NCBI RefSeq assembly: GCF_963169125.1
Contig: NC_084797.1
Location: 93,777,868 to 93,841,867 of the forward strand
Source of the DNA: Humulus lupulus
Taxonomy: Eukaryota; Streptophyta; Magnoliopsida; Rosales; Cannabaceae
DNA length: 64,000 nucleotides
Reading direction: 5' to 3'
A program made the translations under genes and the position numbers. The stretch's first letter is position 1. Every line of letters starts with the position of its first letter. Shown one piece after another: positions 22,885 through 34,290 of this stretch. The notes beneath the pieces were generated by a model. That model searched no databases. It was not told where the DNA came from and saw nothing but the letters and a program-made list of their open reading frames with translations.

Positions 22885-23258
22885 TAAGTTGGTGTACTCT
22901 GAGTATTGGGGCTAATAAACCCTCTTGTACTTTTTAGAGGGCTCGGATTGGTTCTGTCCTTTCCCGGATCTCTTCCCCCGGAGGGGAATTTACGCTTGCC
23001 TCCGTCCCCCCTATTAGAGACAGTTGGACCCTGCCAGGAGCAGTGCTATACCCGACTGGCACCATACCATTTCCAGAGAATGGGGTGGATTATGCCGGCG
23101 CATATCCTGATGAGGCAGGATCGTAGACCATCAAGGCTGTGAAGGTCATTCCAGGGGTACCCGTCGACCCTGGCGCCGCCAGGGGCGTCGAATAGTGATT
23201 GGCGGGATATGGCATCCCTTATCTGGGAAATGTTTGGGCACCTGGCTGGGGGGCCAGC
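22885..23258 (-). pseudogene. Tat-1 gag C-terminal part
   Basis: Continuation of the Tat-1 gag/linker between the protease frame and the solo LTR. The minus-strand reading is Pro- and Gly-rich, with stops in every frame. No zinc knuckle is clear. It is placed here by continuity with 25552-25886 across the solo LTR. Confidence 0.6.
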
Positions 23259-25551
23259 TATAATGCCCTGGATAGCTAGGACCGCTACACTGTGTACTTA
23301 TAAAGGTGCAGGACTTTCTAATCAAGTCATTTAGTCAAAACGTGTCACTAAAACATAAATGTGCTAGGGTTAAAATGGTTTTGGTCTCAAAAGATACATT
23401 TCATATATTTAAATAGATTTACATATGGGATCCCAAAAAGGAACATTTCTTAAAAGTTGGTTTACAAAATTTCCATAATACAGACTACCGTTAGGCACTC
23501 TAAGGCAAAACAGTCATTTATAGCTTTTCTGTTCCTGTTATCCTCTCAACCGTGGCGGCTGAGCTGCTGGTCATGTACATTCCATCCACAGAGCTCTCTA
23601 ATACAGAGCTGATCAAGTTTGCCCTTGCCTTTACCTGCACCACGTAGCACTCGTGAGCCAAGGCCCAGCAAGAAAACATAATACACATCTCAACAATCAT
23701 ATCAAGAGAATAATTCATCAAGCATGACCAACCACTTAACATCCCACATTATTCACATAGCATGTTATCAGAATCAAAGATGCAACCAATCATTAATAAC
23801 AGTCAAATCACATAATAACTAGGGCCGACAACTTAGGCCGCACCCTCTGTTTACCCCACTGACTCTGTCCCGCTTAAACTGAGCTCAGTGCATAATAAGC
23901 TATCCTCGACTACCAGTGGGCGAGCCGCACCCTGTGTGCAAGTGTAACCTTTGGCACTCTTAGGCTAGTGGTTTACTATTTTCATGGCATAATACCATCC
24001 TTTTCAATGCATACATATTAGGGAACCCTTAGTCCCATTACAAACACACAACCGGGTGCAGTTTTCTTACCTTTGGCTTCTAAGTGAACTAGTTACAAGC
24101 GATGCTCCTTGAGCGCGATCCGATCCCCGAGCCCTAGCTTAGCACCTAGTCACAACCAAGATAAAGGATACCATCAACAATCTTAAATGAGCTTCTAGAC
24201 AAAGTTCTATTCTCCAGAACATTGAACTTCACCAACACATGGTAAAAGATTCAATCCCGAGCACCCTAGGTTAAATTCCCAAGCCTAGAATCTCAAAATC
24301 CCTTAAGGGCCGCGGCATTAGCCACCCATGCCATGGCATGGCCCCAATCAGAGACCTCCTAATGCCCAAAAACAGCTAAGAGTCGCGACCCTACTCAGAC
24401 CATGTTGTGGCTCGCCCTCATTCCTCAGCACACAACAGCTTCGAAGGGCCGCGACTCACCAAGAACTATGCCGCGGCCCGACCCCTTCGAACCCAGAAAA
24501 ACCCCCATGTTTGACTCTCAAACCTCATGCAAAATCTCCCAAAACAACCCCAATTTCCACAACTCAATTATCCAAAAACTTCCCACAAGATTCCAGCAAC
24601 ATAACCCAGCTGAAACCTAGACTAGAAACCCATCAAAAACCTATTTCAATCACTTAAACTTTCTAACTCAAGAACAGAAAACCCAGCCATGGAAACATTA
24701 TAACTCAGCCATTAAACCTTAAATTAAAGCTTACCTCTTCAGCTGAACTCCTTTTCTAAGCAGAATCCCTGTTAATTCCCAAGTTTTCCAGCTCCAATTC
24801 AACCTTAAACATCAATATCACAATCATCTCATTACTCAGCCAAAAGCTCAAAGTTTCTAACTTCAAAACACAGTTTAATTCTTACCTTAGTCTTGATTAA
24901 ATGTTCCCTGGATAATCCTTGAGTTAGCCTCTAATTCCCCTCTGAATTATTCTGAAATCCCAGCTCAAATTCCAGCAATTTCTCCTAAATTCTCAGTGTT
25001 CCTTGTGTTTTCTTCTTAGTTTCCTTGAGAGAAAGAGAAGAGCTCAGAAGGAAAAAGGGTCGGTTTATTTCTTTCTACTGTTTTCTATATTTTTAGTCTA
25101 CCCTTATCCTGTCAAGTCAATCCCGAGGCTCGGGGTGCCGGAAACGTCCCCGAGGGCAAAACGGTAAAATTCCCCAATATTCCCGCCTTGACTTCCTGAC
25201 CTCAAATATATCTCCATATATTTATTTTCATAACCCGATGGTCTAAATAACTACCCGATACCTAAAATACCCCTGACTTATCCAAAGTCAACTATTAAGC
25301 CCCGTTGTGACTTTTCCTGCTATCTAGTTCCCTAGGATCGCCTCAGGTCGCACGCTGTAGATTTACCCACATAATAATGTGGTTCTCACATATACCATAT
25401 ATATATATCACATTAACATCAATATAATCATACAAGCATGCTTATCATGTAATCATGCATTAAATCAATAAATTCACACATAAACCAATTATACCCACCC
25501 GGCACACTAATCAAGGCCCTTAAGCCATGTTAGTGAATTTGGGTCATTACA
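23259..25551 (-). mobile_element. Solo LTR of a Tekay-type chromovirus, in Tat-1 gag
   Basis: 2293 bp. The start is TATAATGCCC (a mutated TGTAATGCCC) and the end is GGGTCATTACA. Flanks are CCAGC and CCGGC, one mismatch from a perfect duplication. It is homologous to the solo LTR at 43470-45795 and related to the Tekay-B/C LTRs. The donor-like motif GTGCAGGTAA at 23631-23640 reads on the minus strand and gives the orientation. There are no internal genes; small ORFs near 24330-24660 are chance. Confidence 0.87.
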
Positions 25552-25886
25552 CCGGCTGCCATTTGAATGCTTGGATCCAGGCCTCCTCCCAGTTGATAAA
25601 GCCTTGTGCCCTCCTTATGAATTCTTCAAGGGTGACAGCCTTGCTGCGCTGCATATCATCTTAGAGAGGGGACTCGGCTTGGAACCCGGACAGGAGGGCC
25701 ACAAGGCGCTGTCCATCGTCCACCTTGGTTTTTGAGGCTTCTTCCATGAAGCGCTGGATGTAGGCCCTCAGAGTCTCCATGGGAAGCTGCTTAATATTGG
25801 TGAGGGCGCTGATCTGCATGTCCATCCTCATGGCGACCATGAACTGCTTGCGGAACGCCGATTGTAGTCCGGACCAGGATTGGATA
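25552..25886 (-). pseudogene. Tat-1 gag core fragment
   Basis: Minus-strand reading across 25860-25560 gives a capsid-like segment, ending with EEFIRRAQGFINWEEAWIQ, trapped between two solo LTRs. It belongs to the same gag as 28098-29410 and 22885-23258. Confidence 0.65.
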
Positions 25887-28097
25887 TGTAACGCCCTACT
25901 GTCTTAGAGCCGTTACTAAGTGAGTTTTAAAATTTGCTTTCAACTCGCTAATCGAGGTTTTAGGTTAAACAGTGTAATTAAGCCGTAAACAGAGGAAAAA
26001 ACATCAGAATTAGTAATCTTTCATAGTAAATCATAAAAGTTTGACACTTGGGATCCCAAAATACAATTTAGAAATATTTACAACATGAAAACTGTACTAA
26101 GTCAGCCAAACGACAAAATTCAAGTTCATTTACAAGCATCTCCCAAAACCACTGGCCGTGGCAGCCAGGCTGGCCGAACATGTACACGCCGCCTCACGCC
26201 TACTGTACTCATGGTTGGTTGATCTTCTCTTTACCCTTACCTGCACCACAGAGCATCTGTGAGCCGAAGCCCAGCAAGAAAACCCACAAGCAAATAACAT
26301 ATGCAACACATAAGTCAACCATAAACACAGGCCACCAATGGCTAAACACATACGGCCTAGCCGTCCCAGGCGTTTACCAAGCCCTGGGTTCGTGGACCAT
26401 ACCGTGAGGATATCCCAGGTATCCTTTTTGGGACTCGCCCTGGAAACTCGCACCCCACGTGCTCAACGCTGCTCCCGGCCCCTTGCCGTTCTCGGCCTTG
26501 CACTCAACGTGCCTGACGCCATTCCCAGCCCCTCGCCGTTCTCGGTCTACACTGTTCCCGACTCTTGTCGATCACTCACATAATATCATACATGATATAA
26601 CAACAAGTACAGAATTCAAGCATAAACAGATAAAGATCTACACTCTGCAGTTCTAGCATATTGGGCTTGGCCCTGCATATCATTTCCATTCAACACATTG
26701 GGCTCAGCCCTGCACACAAGCTCTATGGAAACAAGGGTTTTCTTACCTGAGTTCCGAGCTTTAAGAGCACCGATGCCCCGAGCACAGTCCTCTAACGTGA
26801 GCCTCGCTGAAAACCTAGTCACAACACATTACCAACGTCCATCCATCAAATTATAATCCAATAAATATCTTTGAGTCATAACCCCAACCCCCAGGACCTT
26901 GAATTCTATCAATCCGGGTGATAAAATCCATCCCGAGCTATACCCCTTGAGTTCCCAAGCCTATAATACCCTAAAAATTCAAATTGGCACTAAGGGTCGC
27001 GGCCCCACCCTTAAGAGCTGCGGCTAGCTTCGAAATAGAGGCTAGCACCTCACTGACCCCCACACGGGCCACGGCGCGCCCACCAGGTGCCGCGGCACAC
27101 ATGAATCTTTCAGCCTCCCATGGCCGCGCGCACACGCGGGTCGCGGCGCACCCCTCCTAGTGCCGCGGCGCTCCACATCGAACCCAGATTTTTACACCAT
27201 TTTCCAAACCTTTCCTCAAGCCAATTCTCACCAAAACCAAGCTAACAATCCTAGATAATAACACCATCATTCCAGCTCAATATCAACACTAAAACCCAAT
27301 AGAAATCTGCTCCAAAAATTCAACTAGAATACCCAAAAACAGCTTAGATTCTACCCACATGCAAAGATTGGAAACACAGCTGAAACTTAAACATAACTAC
27401 CATGAAAAAGCTTACCTCATGCTGAATTAAACCTCTGAAGTTGAACCTTAATCCTCAAGCCTTAAGCTCCTAAGTTATCACAGCTGAATCCCTTGCTTAA
27501 GCTAGCTTGCACTAAGAATTCCCTTTGAAAGCCTTAGAGAATGAAGGAGAGAAAGAGATAGAAGCTAACTTCAATTGAGAAGAATAGGCTAATGTCGGTT
27601 TCTTAAGTTTCTAAGCTATCCCTCTATTTTGTTTTATTCAGCTTAAGTCTATATGGTTACCTCAAGGCTCGGGGTACCAAAACGTCCCCAAGGGCAAAAT
27701 GGTAAATTTCCCAAATATTCCCGCCTAGACATTCTATCCTCAAATATATCTCCAAATATTTATTTCTATGTCCCGATAATCCCATAACTCATCTAATACC
27801 CAAATTACCCCTCGACTCGCCTCGAGTCCAAATCTCAACCCCGCTGTGACTCTCTGGCTAACCGCTCCCTAGGACTGTCTCGGATCGTGTTGTACAAACA
27901 TATCACACATATACAACATTTATCACACTTATGCCCCTAATATACAGACGGGGCCCACATGCACATTTAACTCAATTAAACATGCATCATAATCATATAT
28001 ACACATAAATTCACATATAAGCATATTAAACCACTTATTGCCCTTCCGGCACACTAATCAAGGCCCTAAGCCTGATTAGCAAATTCGGGTCATTACA
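25887..28097 (-). mobile_element. Solo LTR of a Tekay-type chromovirus, in Tat-1 gag
   Basis: 2211 bp, TGTAACGCCC... to ...GGGTCATTACA, flanked by GGATA on both sides (25882-25886 and 28098-28102). The first 60 bp resemble the Tekay-B LTR at 54445. The donor-like motif reads on the minus strand at 26237-26246. It is a product of LTR-LTR recombination: no internal region remains. Confidence 0.94.
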
Positions 28098-29410
28098 GGA
28101 TAGATCCCGGTTTGAGTCTCTTCCACCACTCTTCCACCAGTCCATCTAGGGTGATTGAGAAACACACGCATTTGTCGTTGTCACAGGCATGGGCTACGGT
28201 CATCAATCGATTATAGCGGGAGAAGTGGTCTCTAGGGTCTGTGTTCCTGGTGTAGGCGGGTATGTTAACCATTTTGAACCCCTTCGAGAGCACCACATCT
28301 AGGATGTGGTTGGTGCATGGTTCTTTTTCCTCCTCTTCAGAATTAGAACCTCCTCCCTCTTGTTTCCGAACTAGACGATCCGTGACTTTCTTTAATGCGG
28401 GTAGCTATTCCATGAACTGTTTGGCCATTCCGTCGTCTAGGGGGACCCTTTTCGTTCCTCCTATCATTGAGGTTATTTCTCAGATCTCCCCCTTGGGGGC
28501 AGATATTCTCCTTGCGGGGCCCGCTCCATTCGGGCATTCAAACCATGGTGCAGGTCTATCCGGGATGTGTTGTCCCCTGAACTAATGGCTTTTGACTCGT
28601 CCGCATGCTGGCACCCTCGGTGATCTTTATTTACGGAGGTGCTGGGGTGGAAACTTTGTTCTCTTCTGGTCTGTCTTGGGACAGCCTGGGGCTTGGCACC
28701 TTGCAGGTGGTTCCCTCGCGGATCGATTGGATGATCCCGCCCTAGGACGAGACCCATTTTTCTTTCCTAGGGACAGACCCTGGGTTGGCCCCAGTTTTTG
28801 GGACAGGATGAGTTTTCCTTTGGGGGTTTGCTTTTCCCATAGGGTCAGCCATTTTGGATTTCCCTTTTTCTTGAGACGGGTTTGATGGGCCGTCTCCGGG
28901 TTGCGGTGTCGGAGTAGGGATCGGTCTTGTGTGCTCAGGCGCGCCGGTCCTAATCGGTGGGGCCAGTGGTTGTATTCCTGGAGGCAGAACGGCTGGAGGA
29001 TTGGCTGCCAATCCTTGAGAAGCAATGAAGGCCTGAAGGGCCAAGAGAGATTCTTGCATCTGGCGGGTGGCTTCCTTCTGTTAAGCTATCCTGGCCTCTT
29101 GATCCAGGACTTGTTGTTTCAGTTTGACCACCTTTGGATCCTCTTGTTTGGGATTCACCTCTTCTTTAGGGTTTGCAGGATCCTCAGCTTCGTGATCCTG
29201 GTACCCCTCTTCATTTGCTACGTCTTCCTCATAGTAACCCTCCTCGTTGTCTGCCCCGTCCTCAAAATTCTAGGAATCGTTAGGCTGGGGCATTTGATAG
29301 GGTGAATCCTCAGGTTGGTTTTGAGGGAGAGGTTGATTGGGTAATGGCTACCCATTGCCTCACTGTTCTTGGTGAGTAGGATCGAATGTAGTATGTCTCG
29401 TGTTCACCAT
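28098..29410 (-). pseudogene. Tat-1 gag N-terminal half
   Basis: The gag ATG is at 29410-29408 (MVNTRHTTFDPTHQEQ), about 65 bp from the right LTR. An acidic Glu/Asp/Gly-rich region and a Gln/Lys-rich coil (KLKQQVLDQEARIA) follow, then a Pro-rich linker. Near 28296-28098 is the capsid start MVNIPAYTRNTDPRDHFSRYN, with the D-P-R-D-H motif typical of Tat gag, and later EEWWKRL. Several stops and frameshifts interrupt it. The solo LTR at 25887-28097 cuts it right after the EEWW block. Confidence 0.8.
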
Positions 29411-29454
29411 TGTGCAGATATTCAATATCTTTGTATTTTGAAAACTTTCTTCGG

Positions 29455-29475
29455 CTCTCAATGAAAGCACCAAAA
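29455..29475 (-). other. Tat-1 primer-binding site candidate
   Basis: Minus-strand TGGTGCTTTCATTGAGAG begins three bases inside the 5' LTR edge. It starts with TGG, as needed to pair with a tRNA 3' CCA. I do not assign the tRNA. Confidence 0.6.
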
Positions 29476-30447
29476 TGTTTACGGAGTTTTTCAGAAACTA
29501 GAATTATGAAAGATAAAAGAGCTTAAAAAGAAAGGATTTAGAATATGCAAGCACGATTTTTACGTGGTTGGGGTGTTAATGAGCCTTAGTCCACGAGTCA
29601 GTTGTACTAAAGCTTATAGAGCTTTTGACAATGGAGTTTTCTACAAGCTTGAGCAGAATAATTTCTTACAAGAGAAAATCTGGGATCCTCTCTACAGTGT
29701 ACAACTGGCCCTATTTATAGGCAGTTAGATGCACTGGATTTGGGCCGGACTAATCCGGGCCCAATATGGATGTAATTAGGATTTCTCAGTAACGGAGGCT
29801 TAATACAAAGGGTTCTATCAAATAAAATACACTAATCAGGGCCCATTGGGCCGGCTTGAGCATAACCATGCTGTATGACTGGCAATAGTACGCATCTTCA
29901 GTCTGGTTCGCGTGGGCTTCTAAGGAGATCTGGGGACAGGATCCGTCAGAGTAGTGGCAGTATTGTTCTGAATAATGTCGTACATTCTGTATGTAATCTC
30001 TTCTACAGGTTAGTTGAGGAGACAAAACCCATGTTTCTCGGGGTGATGTCAATGTCGGGGAAAGTTTATCATACCCAAGTCGGGTGCCCAGTCTGGGTTC
30101 ATTTACTAACATCCTGATCCATTTACTAGGACCCTGGTTCATTTACTAGAACCCGGGTTCATCCACTATCATCCCAGTCCATTCTTAGACTCAGAGGCAT
30201 CCTCCTTATTCGCATCCTAGAAGACACCATATACTGGGTCTAGGAAGACGAAACGTGCCAAGTTCATGGTCCTGGCTTATCCGGCGCGGGGATGTCCAAT
30301 GGATAATGTTGGACTTACTGATTTTTGGGCCACCTGGATTGACTCCTTCCCCATTCATTGGGTTAATTTTGGGCCTTGGATCCCTTCAGGATAGCGCATG
30401 GACTTAGGGTGTCGGGTCATGTGTGCGGGGAGGAAACGGGGATAACA
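29476..30447 (-). repeat. Tat-1 5' LTR
   Basis: 972 bp, TGTTTACGG... to ...GATAACA, the partner of 5405-6364. A minus-strand TATA box lies at about 29709-29717 (CCTATAAATAGGG). Differences from the left copy are frequent enough to imply a long residence. Confidence 0.93.
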
Positions 30448-31696
30448 GGTATATTATGGAATGGAATGTACTTAATATTATTTTGACCAAATTACCCTTA
30501 CTTTCATAAAATGTTTATTTTTTAAAATTAAATTATAATTATCCTTGTATATTAAATTTTTTATATACAAAATTATATATTTTTTTATATTAAATTATCA
30601 TTATCCTTCTATATTAACTTTTTTTATGTACATAATTATATATTTTTTCTAAAATAAAATTAACATTATATTACTATATAAATAAATAATTAATATATTA
30701 CATATCAATGTACATAAATATATAATAAGATACATTAATACTTATAAAAATGTACTAAATTAAATGCAATTTTTTTTATAAAACATAAAATTCCATCTTA
30801 TTATTATTATTATCATGATTTTTTAGATTATTATTGAGTATATGATTTTAAGAAAAATATATGATTCTATATTAACATTAACAATTAACTAATATATATA
30901 TATATAAATAAAAGTTGGTTTTATAATTTTGGGCCATGTAATTATTATTTCTTTCTTTAATCATTTTGTTTGCTATATAAAAAGTGTTGATCATTATGTA
31001 ATTTAAAAATTTGTGCGTGCTGAAATGTTTGAAAAAAAGGGTAAAAAAGACATAATTTAAAAACACTATTGGAAAGTGAGGAAATGAATAGCTTTTCCTA
31101 CTGTTTAGTTTAGGAAAAGTGAGTCAATTATATACATGAATGAAAATTACTAAAGAATGTGTTTTCAAAAATCAAAATGGAAACCAAACAATTGAATGGA
31201 TTTAGTTTAGGAATGCCAGTTCAATTCCCATGCCCATTACTATGAACCAAACACCACCTAAGACCAATAGTAAGGCCCATAATGGTGTAGGTTTGCTTGA
31301 CTCAGGTTGCAACAATAATCTTGTGGACGATTCAACCTACTTGTGCGGCCACTTCTCAAGCGTGGTGGATTCCTCCCTAAAACCCAACCCTCGCTTACAA
31401 GGAAAGAACCTCTTGTTAGGGCAAGGTAAGGGCCAAGATCGTCCGTTTAGGCCTTGGGGTCACTCGCAAGTGCATGCGACATGTGTCACTCTATGAGTCG
31501 ATGACCATGTTGTAATAATGAGGAAATTGACTTTGAGTGCCAACTAAGCATTCGATCAACCACAATGAAACCTTAGGATAGCCTCCTGTGATTAACTCCA
31601 AACTTTAGAAATCACAACAATCACCTTATTAACATCTAAATAATCATGAGTACAAACCAAAGAACACAAACCTTTACCTTGATGCTTCAATGGTAG

Positions 31697-31716
31697 CTTC
31701 TCTCTCTCTCTCTCTC
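31697..31716. repeat. (TC)n microsatellite
   Basis: About ten TC dinucleotides in the LTR-E region, just left of the nested solo LTR. No other feature is seen between 31262 and 31749. Confidence 0.9.
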
Positions 31717-31749
31717 AAGATGGGTGGTTACTTCTACAGTGTTTATTAT

Positions 31750-32577
31750 TGTTATCCGTGTTTTCACCGAGTGACACGTGGCATCCATTAGGAGTAATCT
31801 AGTGTACATGAAAGCTGATTAAGCTTCTAGGAACTTACCTAGAGTCCCCCGGAAGGAAGGCTTCGCCCATTATTGACCATTCACCACCTCTGGAGAAGTA
31901 TGCCCTCGAGGAAGGTTACTTCCGAAGAACTACTTACAATATCTCTCCATACCACATCTCCTCCACACAAGTCCTCCAGGCCAGCGAGATCCTTCCTCTC
32001 GGCCTAGAGGAAGATTTTCGTATGTCATGCACAAGGACATTGGACCACAAGTAGCCTTTTCATGGTCATTGTAGCACAATGCGTATTGTCGACTCCATAC
32101 AACCAACAAGTAGGATGTCTAACGACACTGCGTTGACATGAGAAAACGTGCAACTACCCCTGACATTGTCAGGGATGTGTTACCCCAAAAAGTAGTAGGC
32201 TGTAACCTCATGAATGAGCCCACTGTGATATGCCTAGGCTCACTAGCGTATTAATTGTTGGAAAGTATTGTTTCTTGTTCATTTAATACTCCATTAAGAG
32301 AGAATAATTGTAATTACTCCTTATTAGAGAAGTAATTGTCCTCAGCCATCTATAAATAGGGCTAGGGTACACATTGTAAAGGATCCAAATAATTTGTATT
32401 TAGAGCATTGCAAAAACGCTGCCTGAAACTCCATAGAAGCTTGAACCCTCAAACTTCTCTCATCCTAATATAATTGACTCATGGACTAGGGTTAATTAAT
32501 AACTTGAACCACGTAAATCTCTGTGTCTCTCATTAAGCTTTTATTTAATTAGTTGTTAGCGAAAAATCTAGTCAACA
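31750..32577 (+). mobile_element. Solo LTR of a Tat-like element
   Basis: Begins TGTTATCCGTGTTTTC, which resembles the Tat-1 LTR start read on the minus strand (TGTTATCCC...GTTTCC, then ACACGTGGCA). It ends GTCAACA. Flanks are ATTAT and GTTAT, one mismatch; alternatively an exact GTTAT pair with a non-standard start at 31756. A plus-strand TATA box (TCTATAAATAGGG) lies at about 32349, and a GAACCACGTAAATCTCTGTGTC block near 32504 is typical of Tat LTR 3' ends. Confidence 0.75.
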
Positions 32578-33343
32578 GTTATATATAAGCCTTTCCCTTC
32601 CTAAACCATAGTCAACCTTAGAGAGTAATTAGAAAACTTTGAATTTGTATCCCTTATCTTTTTTTTCCCTTGGCCGAATTCCTATTTTAAAATCATAGAA
32701 AATATCTCCCTTTAATCCCTTAATTAATTACTAAATTGCTATAAGTAATTTAGGAAAGTATTTCCAACCCTCCAATCTCCTCTTTCCTCTTCTCTTGGTA
32801 GAAACCCTAGAGAGACATAATAGGAAAGTTGCATTTAAATGCCCCTATCTTCTCCTCTCCTTCCCTTTGACCATGCACTATAGGAATCCCTTAGAAAAAT
32901 ATTTAGCTTACTCCATTTAATTAAATAGATACCAATCAAATTTCTATCAATTAAAAGAATTTAAATTGAATTTCCATAACCTTCTTAGTTGGTTAAAATC
33001 CACCTAGAAATTCTAGGAAAAATATTTTTTTTTAATTCTATTTATTAATAAAAACCAATAATGTCATTAACCAATTAAATAAATAAAATATTCCAAGTAG
33101 TATTTTATTTATTTAATTCCCAAAAATAATTCTTGATTATTCTAAGTCTTATCTAGATTTATTTATTTAACTATTAAATAAATCAATTACTATTTCCTAA
33201 GCCATCTACCCACTTTTAGAAAACATAATTAAACTAATATCACATACTCCAATATTATTTTAATTTTACCACTTTGAGTACAAAATTAATGCGACAAATA
33301 AGATTAATAAAAGAAAATAAATCAAGTAAAGTCAGATATTACA

Positions 33344-34290
33344 GTTAGTGTTGTGGCCAATGTTGTTATGGAAGTGGCAAATTCTGGTCGAGTCTCGCTC
33401 CCTCACCTCTTGCTTGATCAGCGATGGCTGTTAGTAAGGGTCATGATTCTCTATGGTAATGAAGATTTTTTCTTGTGACTCAACCATGTCGGTATAAATC
33501 ATAAAATGTGGCACAATATTTCTATTCTTCATGTTGCGAGTCATCTCCCGTCTTTTACTATTATAACTGTCAAGGCATGTGCTCGAGTCTTTTGGTATAA
33601 TGGTCGATTTCCTTGCACTCAACTTTTCTTTCACCCCTCCAAGCTTCATGAAACCCTTGACCTACTTCAAAAAATCCTCTCTAGAGTTGCAACTCTTTCT
33701 CTAAATTTGTTCCCACATATGGGTTTTAGGTCATTGCCCGATGAACACTGCCATCAATTTTCCATGATTTCCCTCATAATTTCTTCAAGGATTCAGTGGA
33801 CCTTTGCTTTATGTGAGCAAGGTTGTTCTCATCCTTAGGATGGGTTCTAGAAGCATAGAACTACTCTTTGAAGTTTGCTAATAACTATGACAAGAATAGA
33901 TTGAAGATGGGAGGTACTTGAGGTACAACTATTTGGGAGCTCCAGTAAAAGTAGTGGCACGTATCTACAATGAGCTTCTAAGGAAACCTCATGTAGTCCC
34001 ATCATGATGTTGAAATTGTATAGGTGGTCAATAATAGAATTGGTGGTCCCATCATAATTGTCGAGAATGGACATCTAAAAGTTGGTTGAGAGTAGAGCAT
34101 ATTGAATATTATTGGAGAAAGAGTTTCCCTATTTGCCATCTGAATATGAGCTTTTCCTCTGTTTCTTGACCTCCAACTCTTTCAGCTCCTGATCCATTTG
34201 AGCAAGCATCTCACCCAAAGGATTCTGCTTGATTGCAACCTCAAGTTTTGTAGGCTACCAATTATTCCTACTAACTTTCTCATGATGCCC
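33344..34290 (-). pseudogene. Remnant of a Ty3/Tat gag
   Basis: Minus-strand pieces. Near 34240-34140 is a coil with NPLGEMLAQMDQELKELEVK. At 34074-33847 is MSILDNYDGTTNSIIDHLYN, the Y-D-G-T capsid start, then MMGLHEVSLEAHCRYVPLLL. Near 33530-33344 is the C-terminal segment with ICHFHNNIGHNTN, the zinc-like CHFHx4GH signature of Tat gag, broken at LTR-E. It is heavily decayed. The following 34291-34598 shows nothing I can assign. Confidence 0.65.

Larger units (their letters stand above)
5405..30447 (-). mobile_element. Tat-1: Ty3/gypsy retrotransposon of the Tat type with nested insertions
   Basis: Two LTRs (5405-6364 and 29476-30447) bound it. The flanks are GGTAT (5400-5404) and GGTAT (30448-30452), a perfect 5-bp target duplication. 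Orientation is minus: TATA boxes in the LTRs read on the minus strand, gag starts near 29410, and protease, RT, RNase H and integrase follow leftward. A primer-site candidate abuts the right LTR and a purine tract abuts the left LTR. Between integrase and the 3' LTR lie tandem repeats and an antisense spliced gene, a Tat-lineage layout. Removing copia-2 and two solo LTRs leaves about 13.6 kb. Confidence 0.95.
5273..31258. mobile_element. PIF/Harbinger-type TIR element split by Tat-1
   Basis: The left end is GGTAGCGTTTGGTT at 5273. The right end, read on the opposite strand from 31258, is GGTGGTGTTTGGTT, so 12 of 14 terminal bases match. TAA flanks both ends (5270-5272 and 31259-31261), the 3-bp target duplication typical of PIF/Harbinger and Tourist-like MITEs. 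The element proper is only 5273-5404 plus 30453-31258, about 0.94 kb, AT-rich and without an ORF. Everything between is the Tat-1 insertion and its nests. Short stretches rich in GGAATGG near both ends also pair. Confidence 0.85.
31259..33343 (-). repeat. LTR-E: degenerate minus-strand LTR (left edge unknown)
   Basis: The right end TATTACA at 33343 gives a minus-strand start TGTAATATCTGAC. It is placed exactly inside a Tat-like gag reading (after GHNTN), and GTTAG follows it. A minus-strand TATA box (TTATATATAA) lies near 32578-32590. The left end is not identified and may lie beyond the Harbinger element. A solo LTR (31750-32577) interrupts it. A small ORF at 31230-31496 has no recognisable domain. 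Confidence 0.5.

Noticed and set aside
24328..24657. 109-residue ORF
   Set aside because: Inside a solo LTR, Pro/Thr/Ser-rich, not kept in the homologous LTR at 43470-45795.
31230..31496. 88-residue ORF crossing the Harbinger right end
   Set aside because: It spans a transposon boundary and target duplication, so it cannot be an old gene; no domain.
33506..33838. 110-residue plus-strand ORF
   Set aside because: It is the shadow of a decayed gag on the minus strand.
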